Shown piece by piece: positions 1 through 6,976 of a stretch of 64,000 bases of DNA; position 1 is the stretch's first letter, and each line of letters begins with the position of its first letter. Under the pieces are notes generated by a model that saw only the letters and a program-made list of their open reading frames with translations, was not told the DNA's origin and did not search any database. This DNA is from SIG459 sp045538735 (GTDB taxonomy: Bacteria > Bacillota > Clostridia > Oscillospirales > Oscillospiraceae), in contig JAZSRY010000071.1 of assembly GCA_045538735.1 (NCBI GenBank), positions 1 to 64,000 of the forward strand, in the 5' to 3' direction. Made by a program: the position numbers and the translations under genes.

Positions 1-135
1 GAGAAGAGCAAAGAGTAAGCCACTTAAAGCGGCAAGTTGAAACGGTTGATCGATGTCTAATAGAAGTAAAACAAAATAACCGATTAAGCCAAATAAGAAA
101 CCCGTAAACGCGGAAAGAAAAACTTTTGCTTTCAT
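1..135 (-). CDS. Partial small membrane protein, C-terminus beyond window
   Basis: An open frame begins at ATG 135 and runs off the left edge, giving 45 residues from MKAKVFLSAF. It is preceded by a good ribosome site (AGGTGGG, about 145-151). The visible part is almost entirely hydrophobic and looks like two closely spaced membrane helices separated by a short polar turn (LLDIDQPFQ). The local DNA is AT-rich compared with the rest of the window. I do not recognise the family, and the C-terminal part is missing. Confidence 0.55.
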   Translation of the reverse strand, partial: MKAKVFLSAFTGFLFGLIGYFVLLLLDIDQPFQLAALSGLLFALL

Positions 136-223
136 ATATCCCACCTCACTTTTTTTATTATACTATACCGCCGTCTTAAAGTAAATAATTATTGAAAATT
201 GGGTCCTAATAGAACACGAAGTA

Positions 224-367
224 ATGGGTCCTAAGTTGACACAAGCAGAGGGCTTTGTACTGGGTGTGGGTGCAAAGATGTTCACTATTGCGGGTCCGGT
301 GATTGTGTACGGCGTAAGCGCCAGCGTGGTGTATGGCTTGATTTATTGGATAACAACTTTATTCTAA
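224..367 (+). pseudogene. C-terminal remnant of a SpoVAC-like sporulation membrane protein
   Basis: A 47-codon frame contains EGFVLGVGAKMFTIAGPVIV followed by YGVSASVVYGLIYWI. This matches my memory of the C-terminal end of SpoVAC/SpoVAE-type proteins of the spore dipicolinate channel (EG-x-VLG-x-x-x-x-MF-x-x-AG-x-VIV-x-G). The roughly 100 upstream residues of the family are absent: the frame closes at 182-184 and no SpoVA homology precedes it. An 8-base direct repeat GGGTCCTA lies at 201-208 and 226-233, right at the point where homology starts. I read it as a deletion or recombination remnant rather than a working gene. A short expressed peptide cannot be excluded. Confidence 0.55.
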
Positions 368-370
368 CGA

Positions 371-404
371 GAAAGGCTCGCCAAGCAGCGAGCCTTTCTT
401 TATT
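371..404. terminator. Bidirectional rho-independent terminator
   Basis: GAAAGGCTCG pairs with CGAGCCTTTC (371-380 with 389-398) around a short loop and is followed by TTTATTT. It ends the SpoVAC-like remnant on the plus strand and the Crp/Fnr gene on the minus strand. Confidence 0.8.
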
Positions 405-414
405 TACTTAAGGT

Positions 415-1086
415 TCACATCTCCTTATGCAGCAGTTTGAAATTGTTTTTGTTATACTCCAGAAGACCTTCCCCACGCATTTTTGAAAGCTCTGCAGACA
501 TTGCACTGCGGTCAACGGAGAGAAAATCCGCAAGCTGCTGGCGGTTAAAGGGTATTGAAAATTCGCCCGAGGCTTGCCGCTTGGCCTCCTCGGAAAGATA
601 GGAAATGAGCTTTTCTCTGGTGCTGCGTTTGGACATATGCCCCAGCTTCTGCACCAGCTTCCGGTTTTTTTCGGAAAGGGCGAAAAATATATTCTGCACC
701 ACCATGGCGTGGAAACGGCAGGCGGAAGGGCAGGTGGTAAGCACCCTCTTCACATCAAAGAAAATAAGCGTGCTGTCCTTAACCGCCACCACATCGTTGA
801 GCAAGGCTCCGCTGTCAGGTGCGGCGTATGCCTCACCGAACATCTCCCCCGCCGCAACGCTTGACAAAATGCTGCGGTTTCCCCAATAGTCATCGTTGCG
901 GATATGAAGCTTGCCCTCTGCCAAAACCACGATTGCATCCGGATGTTCACCCTGACGAAAAACATATTCTCCGCTTTTATAGTCGCGCACTTTTGCCCCA
1001 AGGCAGGAAAGCATGGAGGCTATTTCCTCCTCTACTACACCTGCGAACATCCTTGTCCTTTTGAGAATGGGTATATATTTCTTCAT
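415..1086 (-). CDS. Crp/Fnr family transcriptional regulator
   Basis: A 223-residue protein. Residues about 10-125 form a cyclic-nucleotide-binding-like beta roll (G-E-x-V-F-R-Q-G-E, then G-E-M-F-G-E), followed by a long dimerisation helix and a C-terminal winged helix-turn-helix (RQQLADFLSVDRSAMSAELS, about 182-201). It lacks an N-terminal Fnr-type cysteine cluster; the cysteines are at about 28, 119 and 123, so any redox sensing would be non-classical. It is divergent from a ferredoxin-like gene, and the 88-bp spacer carries an inverted repeat GTTGT-AAAA-ACAAC. It probably activates that neighbour in response to an anaerobic, NO-type or metabolite signal. The effector is unknown. Confidence 0.85.
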   Translation of the reverse strand: MKKYIPILKRTRMFAGVVEEEIASMLSCLGAKVRDYKSGEYVFRQGEHPDAIVVLAEGKLHIRNDDYWGNRSILSSVAAGEMFGEAYAAPDSGALLNDVVAVKDSTLIFFDVKRVLTTCPSACRFHAMVVQNIFFALSEKNRKLVQKLGHMSKRSTREKLISYLSEEAKRQASGEFSIPFNRQQLADFLSVDRSAMSAELSKMRGEGLLEYNKNNFKLLHKEM

Positions 1087-1101
1087 AAGCCAACTCTTTC
1101 T

Positions 1102-1143
1102 GTTGTAAAAACAACCGACTTGTTTTATTTATTGTACTATAAT
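1102..1143 (+). promoter_or_regulatory. Class II-type Crp/Fnr operator and promoter
   Basis: The perfect inverted repeat GTTGT-AAAA-ACAAC (1102-1115, centre 1108.5) sits upstream of a consensus -10 TATAAT (1138-1143). No good -35 box exists at 17 bp. With transcription starting about 7 bases after the -10 box (about 1150), the operator centre falls at -41.5, the classical class II activator position. The divergent Crp/Fnr protein is the obvious ligand. Confidence 0.6.
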
Positions 1144-1174
1144 AAGGCCATCCAAGCAAGGGAGGTTTGAAAAT

Positions 1175-1867
1175 ATGATCAGAAAAATAATAAAAATAGA
1201 TGAAGAAAAGTGCAACGGCTGCGGAGCCTGCGCCGCCGCCTGCCACGAGGGCGCAATTGAAATGGTAAACGGCAAGGCGAAGCTCACCCGCGAGGACTAT
1301 TGCGACGGTCTGGGCGACTGTTTGCCCGCCTGCCCCACCAATGCAATCAGCTTTGAGGAGAGGGAGGCTCCCGCATATAATGAAGCAGCTGTCCTTGCGG
1401 CGAAAAAAGCTGCAGCTCCCCTGCCCTGCGGCTGTCCCGGCAGCAACTCGAAAACCATACTCCGCCAAGCCTGCGATGCTCCTCAGCCCGCTGCGACCGT
1501 AAGCAGCCGCCTTGCCCAGTGGCCCGTTCAGATAAAGCTTGTGCCTGTTAATGCCCCTTATTTTGACGGCGCGAATCTGCTTGTGGCCGCCGACTGCAGC
1601 GCCTATGCCTACGGAAACTTTCATAATGAGTTTATGAAAAACCACATAACTCTTGTGGGCTGCCCCAAGCTGGACAGCGTGGATTATTCCGAGAAGCTCA
1701 CAGCGATCATCGCCGGCAACAACATTAAAAGCGTCACCGTTGTGCGCATGGAGGTTCCCTGCTGCGGAGGCATCGAGCACGCGGTGAAGCAGGCCCTTAT
1801 GAGAAGCGGAAAGTTCATCCCATGGCGAATCGTCACCATATCCACGGACGGAAGAATATTGGATTAA
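1175..1867 (+). CDS. Ferredoxin-like 4Fe-4S dicluster domain protein
   Basis: A 230-residue cytoplasmic Fe-S protein. Residues about 9-28 hold a complete cluster motif (C-NG-C-GA-C-AAA-C). A second motif at about 50 reads C-DGLGD-C-LPA-C-P, so the usual second cysteine is Leu and the cluster would be a 3Fe-4S or use another ligand. The C-terminal 130 residues contain scattered cysteines (LVGCPKLD, EVPCCGGIEHA) typical of this clostridial family, whose exact role is unknown to me. Ribosome site GGAGG (1161-1165). It is monocistronic, bounded by a terminator, and likely activated by the divergent Crp/Fnr regulator. Confidence 0.8.
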   Translation: MIRKIIKIDEEKCNGCGACAAACHEGAIEMVNGKAKLTREDYCDGLGDCLPACPTNAISFEEREAPAYNEAAVLAAKKAAAPLPCGCPGSNSKTILRQACDAPQPAATVSSRLAQWPVQIKLVPVNAPYFDGANLLVAADCSAYAYGNFHNEFMKNHITLVGCPKLDSVDYSEKLTAIIAGNNIKSVTVVRMEVPCCGGIEHAVKQALMRSGKFIPWRIVTISTDGRILD

Positions 1868-1870
1868 AAA

Positions 1871-1896
1871 AGCATGCCCACGGGCATGCTTTTTTA
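1871..1896 (+). terminator. Rho-independent terminator
   Basis: AGCATGCCC pairs with GGGCATGCT around a 3-base loop, flanked by A and T tracts, directly after the Fe-S protein stop codon. Confidence 0.9.
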
Positions 1897-1985
1897 ATGT
1901 CATTTCATTTTTATTGCCTTGAACATACATAATGTGGTATAATTATTATTTAGAAAACCAAATAAATTTTGACCAGGATGATTAT

Positions 1986-3353
1986 ATGAATATTAAAGTT
2001 CCCATTGCTATATTGGCATGCCGCGGTGTGCGCCTTCTCGCCCGCATTCTCCACAAGGGCGGCACGGCAAAGCCCGGTGAAATTGCCCTCAGAATATGTC
2101 CCAACCTTCTCAGCATTCTCTCCCGCGGGGTGAAAACCGTGGTTATAACCGGCACCAACGGCAAGACCACCACCGCCCGTATGGTGGAGCAGGCCTTTGC
2201 AGATGCGGGGCTCAGCTACATTGCCAACCGCTCCGGCGCAAACCTCATCAGCGGCATCACCACCGAGTTTGCCCTCAAGAGCAGCCTTTTCGGTAAGTGC
2301 CGCTGCACCCACGCCGTTATTGAATGCGACGAAGCCGCCTGCCGCCGCACCCTTGCTCAGCTTAAGCCTCAGGCAGTTTTGATTACCAACCTTTTCCGGG
2401 ATCAGGTTGACCGCTTCGGCGATGTGAGCGTAACTCTGCAGAACATCCGCGAGGGTCTTGAAAAAGTTCCTGAGAGCATCATCTGTATCAACGCAGACTG
2501 CCCCCTCTGCTCCTCCCTGGCAAGTTTGCCCAACCCCCGGGTTTATTTCGGCTTTGAAGACGGCGCGGCAAACGGCGAAACCGACGGCGGCGACGTGAAG
2601 CGCTGCCCCGGCTGCGGCGGTGAGCTTGAATACACCTACCGCACCCTCGGTCATCTGGGCGGCTGGATATGCTCTTGCTGCGGCAAGAAAAGAGCAGAGG
2701 CAGATGTTGCCGTCACCGACCTTCTCTCCGCAAACGCATCGGGCAGCAGCGTCAGTATGCGCGTTGGCGGCGAGAGCAGCAGCGTGAACATCAACCTCCC
2801 CGCTCTTTACAATATTTATAATGCCGCCGCTGCAACCGCAGCTTTGGTGGCTGCGGGCTTCGAAGCAAAGTCCGCTTACTCAGCCCTTGAAAGCTTCTCC
2901 TGCGGCTTCGGACGCATGGAAAGCCTTCCCATAGGCACAAAGGGTGCAAGAATGATGCTGGTGAAAAACCCCACCGGCTGCAGACAGGTTATCGACTTCC
3001 TCTCCGCGCTGGAAGAAGAGCTTGAGCTTGTTATCTGCCTCAATGACCGCGCAGGCGACGGCACCGACATCTCCTGGATTTGGGAGACAGATTTCGAAAA
3101 GCTCTCCAAGCTTGGGGACAAGCTAACCTGCATAAGAGTTTCCGGAATCCGCTGGGCGGATATGGCTCTGCGTCTGAAATACGCGGGCATCAGCGAGGAC
3201 AAAATCATATGCACCCCCGACTACGCCGCTCTCACCGCAGACATGGCAAAGGCGGAAAAGAGCATTTATATCATCCCCACCTACTCCGCAATGCTGGAAC
3301 TGAGAAGCCACATCGTCCGTCTTACCGGCGGCACCGAATTCTGGGAGGGTTAA
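1986..3353 (+). CDS. murT: Lipid II isoglutaminyl synthase, MurT ligase subunit
   Basis: MurT amidates the D-Glu of peptidoglycan stem peptides together with GatD. The start at 1986 (MNIKVPIAIL) is preferred over an upstream frame extension because it has an AGGATG ribosome site and the usual family N-terminus. Visible features: a Mur-ligase P-loop GTNGKTTT (residues about 56-63), an inserted four-cysteine zinc ribbon (CPGC ... CSCC, about residues 205-230) typical of MurT, and the C-terminal DUF1727 region with LND-x5-DGTDISWIWE. The length, 455 residues, is normal. gatD follows after 4 bp. The enzyme looks intact, in contrast to its partner. Confidence 0.95.
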   Translation: MNIKVPIAILACRGVRLLARILHKGGTAKPGEIALRICPNLLSILSRGVKTVVITGTNGKTTTARMVEQAFADAGLSYIANRSGANLISGITTEFALKSSLFGKCRCTHAVIECDEAACRRTLAQLKPQAVLITNLFRDQVDRFGDVSVTLQNIREGLEKVPESIICINADCPLCSSLASLPNPRVYFGFEDGAANGETDGGDVKRCPGCGGELEYTYRTLGHLGGWICSCCGKKRAEADVAVTDLLSANASGSSVSMRVGGESSSVNINLPALYNIYNAAAATAALVAAGFEAKSAYSALESFSCGFGRMESLPIGTKGARMMLVKNPTGCRQVIDFLSALEEELELVICLNDRAGDGTDISWIWETDFEKLSKLGDKLTCIRVSGIRWADMALRLKYAGISEDKIICTPDYAALTADMAKAEKSIYIIPTYSAMLELRSHIVRLTGGTEFWEG

Positions 3354-3357
3354 GACT

Positions 3358-4074
3358 ATGGAAATGAAAATATTTCATCTTTACCCTGATGTTATGAATC
3401 TCTACGGAGATATAGGAAATATTATTTGCATCAAAAAGCGCCTTGAGTGGCGCGGTATAGACTGCTCCGTAACCGAAGTTCCTCTCGGAGTGAAGGCCGA
3501 TTTCAGCGAGGCTGACCTTATTTTCATCGGCTCCGGCCGCGAGGAGGAGCAGAAAACCGTCCATGCCGACCTTCTTGAAAACAAGGCGGACTCTCTCCGC
3601 ACCGCAGCGGAAGCAGGCACTGCAATCCTTGCAATCGGCGGCGGTTTTGAGCTTTTGGGCAAGTATATTGAGCTTTCCGACGGCAGCCGCCTTGAGCTTG
3701 CCGGTGTTTTGGATATGCATACCGTAGGCGGAAAGAGCCGCCATACGGGAAACTATATGTTCTCCACCCCCTTCGGCAAGGTTGTTGCCTTTGAAAACCA
3801 CAGCGGCAGCACCTATCTGGGCGAAGGCCTTGAGAGTCTCGGCAAAATCGAGCTTGGCTACGGCAACAACGGTCAGGGCGAAGAAGGAGCCAGATGGAAA
3901 AATATATTCGGCTCCTACGGCCACGGCCCCCTGCTCCCCAAAAATCCTGCTCTCTGCGATGAGATAATCCGCGCCGCCCTCTCCCGCCGCTGCGGTGAAG
4001 TGGAGCTTACTCCCCTTTCCGACAGCGCCGAGGAGACCGCCCACCGCTATATGGCGGAGCGGCTGAGCAAGTAA
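3358..4074 (+). CDS. gatD: GatD glutamine amidotransferase-like subunit lacking its catalytic Cys
   Basis: A 238-residue CobB/CobQ-like class I amidotransferase that should hydrolyse glutamine and feed ammonia to MurT. The overall match is strong (LYPDVMNLYGDIGNI at the N-terminus, FENHSG, GYGNN, YGHGPLLPKNP). The nucleophile elbow, normally ICGGYQ, reads I-G-G-G-F-E: residue 94, Cys in S. aureus GatD, is Gly (codon GGC), and the following Gln (98) is Glu. Arg128 and His189 are kept at exactly the S. aureus positions. As read, the protein cannot use the normal thioester mechanism. It may be a structural partner for an ammonia-using MurT, or the base may be an error (TGC to GGC). Confidence 0.9.
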   Translation: MEMKIFHLYPDVMNLYGDIGNIICIKKRLEWRGIDCSVTEVPLGVKADFSEADLIFIGSGREEEQKTVHADLLENKADSLRTAAEAGTAILAIGGGFELLGKYIELSDGSRLELAGVLDMHTVGGKSRHTGNYMFSTPFGKVVAFENHSGSTYLGEGLESLGKIELGYGNNGQGEEGARWKNIFGSYGHGPLLPKNPALCDEIIRAALSRRCGEVELTPLSDSAEETAHRYMAERLSK

Positions 4075-4082
4075 GTTAAACC

Positions 4083-4111
4083 GGACGCAGCAATATCGCT
4101 GCGTCCTTTGT
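4083..4111 (+). terminator. Terminator of the murT-gatD operon
   Basis: GGACGCAGC pairs with GCTGCGTCC around AATATC and is followed by TTTGTTT. Confidence 0.8.
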
Positions 4112-4122
4112 TTGCGGCTCAT

Positions 4123-4176
4123 TTATCGATATTCGATAAAAATATATTGACAATCGTGTTGTTATCGGTATATCAT
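4123..4176 (+). promoter_or_regulatory. Promoter with palindromic operator for the DUF2975/XRE operon
   Basis: The perfect inverted repeat TTATCGA-TAT-TCGATAA (4123-4139) lies 7 bp upstream of a consensus -35 TTGACA (4147-4152). A -10 TATCAT follows at 18 bp (4171-4176). A related half site GTTATCGG occurs at 4161-4168 between the promoter boxes. The XRE protein encoded in the operon is the likely autoregulator; this link is inferred from position. Confidence 0.5.
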
Positions 4177-4207
4177 ATACTTAAGACTGGGAAAGGAGTC
4201 TCAAGAT

Positions 4208-4681
4208 ATGCCTAAAATACCCAAAAAATATTCCCTGAATATATCCATCGCTATTGCCGTGCTGCTGCTTTTGATATGCGTGGTTGGCCTTTGTCTGCTG
4301 CCCAGCATCACCAATATGCTTATTGACACTCCCGACGGCATAGGAAACCGCGATAACATTTCTGCTTCTGGGCGGGTGATAGTCCACATCTTAGCCTATA
4401 TTATCGTCTTGTTTGTAATGGTCGCCGATGTGTGCCTGTTCTTCCTGCTTCTCCGAGTGAAAGCAGGAATGGTGTTCACCGCCATAAGCGTATCCCTTAT
4501 CCGCTGCATTTCCTGGTGCTGCATACTGATCTGCGCCGCCTTCTGCGGACTTGGTGTTTTCTTCCAGCTGGCATTTTTCATTGCCTTTGCTGCGCTCTTC
4601 CTGGGCACCTGCCTCAGAGTGGTAAAAAACACCATTGAGGAAGCAACGGAAATCAAGTCCGAAAATGACCTCACTGTATGA
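4208..4681 (+). CDS. DUF2975 family membrane protein
   Basis: A 157-residue protein with four predicted membrane helices (about 10-32, 58-80, 90-112, 118-135) and a charged tail. Layout and partner match the DUF2975 family (B. subtilis YoaS-like), which is almost always paired with a small XRE regulator, as here 18 bp downstream. Ribosome site AAAGGAG at 4192-4198. The function of the family is unknown to me; a membrane-stress or signalling role is only a guess. Confidence 0.75.
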   Translation: MPKIPKKYSLNISIAIAVLLLLICVVGLCLLPSITNMLIDTPDGIGNRDNISASGRVIVHILAYIIVLFVMVADVCLFFLLLRVKAGMVFTAISVSLIRCISWCCILICAAFCGLGVFFQLAFFIAFAALFLGTCLRVVKNTIEEATEIKSENDLTV

Positions 4682-4699
4682 AAAGAGGTGCACCGGAAA

Positions 4700-4909
4700 A
4701 TGGTTATCATTAATCTTGATGTAATGATGGCAACGCGGAAAATGTCTCTCAACGAACTATCCGAAAAGGTGGGCATCACCCTTGCCAATCTATCCATATT
4801 AAAAAACAACAAAGCCAAAGCTATCCGCTTTTCCACCCTGGACGCAATCTGCCGCGCTCTGGACTGTCAGGTGGGAGACATTATAGAATTTGTGCCCGAT
4901 GATCAATAA
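4700..4909 (+). CDS. Small XRE/Cro-type HTH regulator (YozG-like)
   Basis: A 69-residue protein (MVIINLDVMMATRKMSLNEL) that is essentially one helix-turn-helix domain; LSEKVGITLANLSILKNNKA is the HTH core and ALDCQVGDIIEF the family-typical end. I chose ATG 4700 over GTG 4688 because the family starts M-I-INLDVM and an AGAGG site lies upstream. It is sandwiched between the DUF2975 gene and a large membrane protein, and is probably the autorepressor of this operon. Confidence 0.85.
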   Translation: MVIINLDVMMATRKMSLNELSEKVGITLANLSILKNNKAKAIRFSTLDAICRALDCQVGDIIEFVPDDQ

Positions 4910-4920
4910 AGGAGGAAAAA

Positions 4921-6480
4921 ATGGACGAATCCCTGAGCCCGAATCTCGCTGCCGAGAATGACTCCGCAACCGTGACCACATCACGTGAGTACAAGGCGTC
5001 TGAGTGCATCTTTGCCTGGCTCTGCCTTCTGGGCGGCTATCTTTTCTGCAAATCCTTCCCCGCCACAGAAAAGCCTCTGGGCAGCTTTATCTTCATCCTT
5101 TTCATGTTTATCACCGCCACCGTGGTGATGAAGCTTAGAAAGGTGAAGCTTGGGGCTATACCACTTACCGCTGCCATCAGCGCAATAGTGGTGGCATGCA
5201 CGCTGCTGCTTACTTCCAATGAAATGCTGCGTTTTATCGCCAGCGCTTATGCCCTTATCATTTACTGCTACTATCTCTATACAGCAACCGGGAACGCAAT
5301 AAAGCACGGCTTCACAGATTATATTGCTATTGACTTTTTCAAGGCTCTTATCATCATGCCTTTTGTCTCCCTCGGCCAGATTTTCAAAGCCATGTTTTCC
5401 GGAAAGGCTCAAAAAAGCGGCAAATTTTTGGTGAAGGCTCTCGTTGGCCTTGGCATCATGGCCTTGCCCACCATACTTGTCTGGGCACTTTTGTCCTATG
5501 ACCAGAGTTTCAATAAGCTTCTGAGCGATATATTCTCTTTCGAGGGTATCGACATTGCATCCCACATTATCAGCATCATCTTTGGCGTACCCGTAGCCAT
5601 GTATCTCTTCGGATCATTCATTTCCGCGACTGATGTAAAGTGTAAAGACATCATCACGGAAGAAGGCTGCAAACTTGTATCCGCAAAGGTGAAAATCGCC
5701 CCCATGATCACTATTCTTGCCGGTGTTTTGCCCCTTCTATTTATTTATGTAGTGTTCTTCATTTCCCAGTGGAGCTATTATGTATCCGGTTTCACCGGAG
5801 TTCTGCCGAGTAATTTCAGCTACGCAGAATACGCCAGGGAGGGCTTTTTCCAACTGTGCATCGTATCAGTGATAAATCTCGCGGTGCTTGCTCTAATTAT
5901 TATCTTCATGCGCCACCGTACCAAGGCTACTAATATTGTTTTCAAAAGCCTTTCAATCATTTTTTCGATATTCACCATTGTGCTTATCAGCACCGCCATT
6001 GCAAAGCTCACGATGTATATTGATTGCTATGGTCTCACCCCAAAGCGTGTCTATGCTGCGTGGTTTATGGCCGTGCTTGCCATCATCTTCATACTCATTA
6101 TTATTAAGCAGTTTGTTCCGAAACTCAATGCCCTTGCCGTCTCTATCGCTGTATTGGTTCTCATGTTTGCGGGTCTTGCCCTGCCCAACACCGATGGCTA
6201 CATCGCAAAGTACAATGTTGACCGCTATATAGAGGGCAGTCTGGATGCTGTGGATATAGACGCCATGGAGGATCTGGGTCTCGCCGCAGTACCCCAAATG
6301 GTTCGACTGGCAGAATTTTTGGAGGAACAGGGCAGAGAAAACCCAGTCCGGATTGAAACTACGGTTTTTCTTGTTCAGGTTGAGGATCGCTACTTCAATG
6401 ATGATATAAAACTCTTCGAGCTTTCCCTGCCCTACTTCCGGGCAAAAACCGCCTTGGAAGGCTTTAACTGGGAGGATTAG
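4921..6480 (+). CDS. DUF4153/DUF4173-type polytopic membrane protein
   Basis: A 519-residue protein with roughly 10-12 hydrophobic segments, a short acidic N-terminal tail and a soluble C-terminal tail of about 90 residues (from DTDGYIAKYNVDRYIEG). The segment VLPLLFIYVVFFISQWSYY plus the periplasmic FTGVLPSNFSYAEYAREGFF block is characteristic of the DUF4153/DUF4173 family. It lies 11 bp after the XRE gene, with ribosome site AAAGGAGG (4909-4916). Function unknown; it is co-transcribed with the DUF2975/XRE pair and a small downstream membrane protein. Confidence 0.75.
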   Translation: MDESLSPNLAAENDSATVTTSREYKASECIFAWLCLLGGYLFCKSFPATEKPLGSFIFILFMFITATVVMKLRKVKLGAIPLTAAISAIVVACTLLLTSNEMLRFIASAYALIIYCYYLYTATGNAIKHGFTDYIAIDFFKALIIMPFVSLGQIFKAMFSGKAQKSGKFLVKALVGLGIMALPTILVWALLSYDQSFNKLLSDIFSFEGIDIASHIISIIFGVPVAMYLFGSFISATDVKCKDIITEEGCKLVSAKVKIAPMITILAGVLPLLFIYVVFFISQWSYYVSGFTGVLPSNFSYAEYAREGFFQLCIVSVINLAVLALIIIFMRHRTKATNIVFKSLSIIFSIFTIVLISTAIAKLTMYIDCYGLTPKRVYAAWFMAVLAIIFILIIIKQFVPKLNALAVSIAVLVLMFAGLALPNTDGYIAKYNVDRYIEGSLDAVDIDAMEDLGLAAVPQMVRLAEFLEEQGRENPVRIETTVFLVQVEDRYFNDDIKLFELSLPYFRAKTALEGFNWED

Positions 6481-6483
6481 CCC

Positions 6484-6771
6484 ATGTGGTTTTTCTTTTC
6501 CATAATTACCGTGGCTTTGCCCATAATTGGGCTTTTTCTCCACAGCAGAGCTAAGGTCCGCAGGCTTTGGCCCTATTCTCTGGGCAGCTTTCTTTTCTTC
6601 GCTCTTTTATGCATGGATGAGCTTTTCACCATCCGCCGCCGATGCTTTGGCGGCGACTTCGGCGGTATTGAAGATACCATAGGCGCTGTGCTGCTGATTA
6701 CCGCAGCTGTCGCCATTGTGGCTCTGGTGCTCAATGCCATCGCTCTGTCAGTCTCCAATGAGAATGAATAG
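6484..6771 (+). CDS. Small hypothetical membrane protein
   Basis: A 95-residue protein with three hydrophobic segments (about 2-18, 28-46, 64-88) and one arginine-rich loop (TIRRRCFGG). It begins 3 bp after the stop of the DUF4173 gene, so the two are likely translationally coupled. I recognise no family. Confidence 0.55.
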   Translation: MWFFFSIITVALPIIGLFLHSRAKVRRLWPYSLGSFLFFALLCMDELFTIRRRCFGGDFGGIEDTIGAVLLITAAVAIVALVLNAIALSVSNENE

Positions 6772-6926
6772 GCGGCGGGACGAAAGAGGACGCCGTCCCC
6801 TACAACAAAACAAAACGGCGCGCCGGGTCATCGCGCCCTACGATGCGGCGGGAGCAAGCCCCCGTCCTACGAAATAATCCCTCCGCCTCGCCTGCGCGAG
6901 GCACCTCCCTTTGCAAGGGAGGCTTT
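6772..6926. repeat. Cluster of four GC-rich palindromic intergenic repeats
   Basis: Four short units lie head to tail: about 6772-6806 (GGGACG ... CGTCCCCTACAA), 6817-6843 (GGCGCG-CCGGGTCAT-CGCGCCCTACG), 6845-6872 (GGCGGGAG ... CCGTCCTACG), and 6877-6926 (CCTCCGCC ... CACCTCCCTTTGCAAGGGAGG). The first three share a stem-loop followed by CCTAC. Copies recur at 17671, 31654, 31719, 32148 and 61730. They look like a non-autonomous dispersed repeat family. Confidence 0.65.
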
Positions 6927-6935
6927 AAAAATCAA

Positions 6936-6966
6936 AGGCGCAGCAGTTTAACTGCTGCGCCTTTTG
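6936..6966. terminator. Terminator hairpin downstream of eno
   Basis: GGCGCAGCAG pairs with CTGCTGCGCC. It is followed by TTTT on the plus strand and by TTTGATTTTT on the minus strand. It closes the convergent membrane-protein and glycolysis operons. Confidence 0.75.
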
Positions 6967-6976
6967 GCATATTTAT

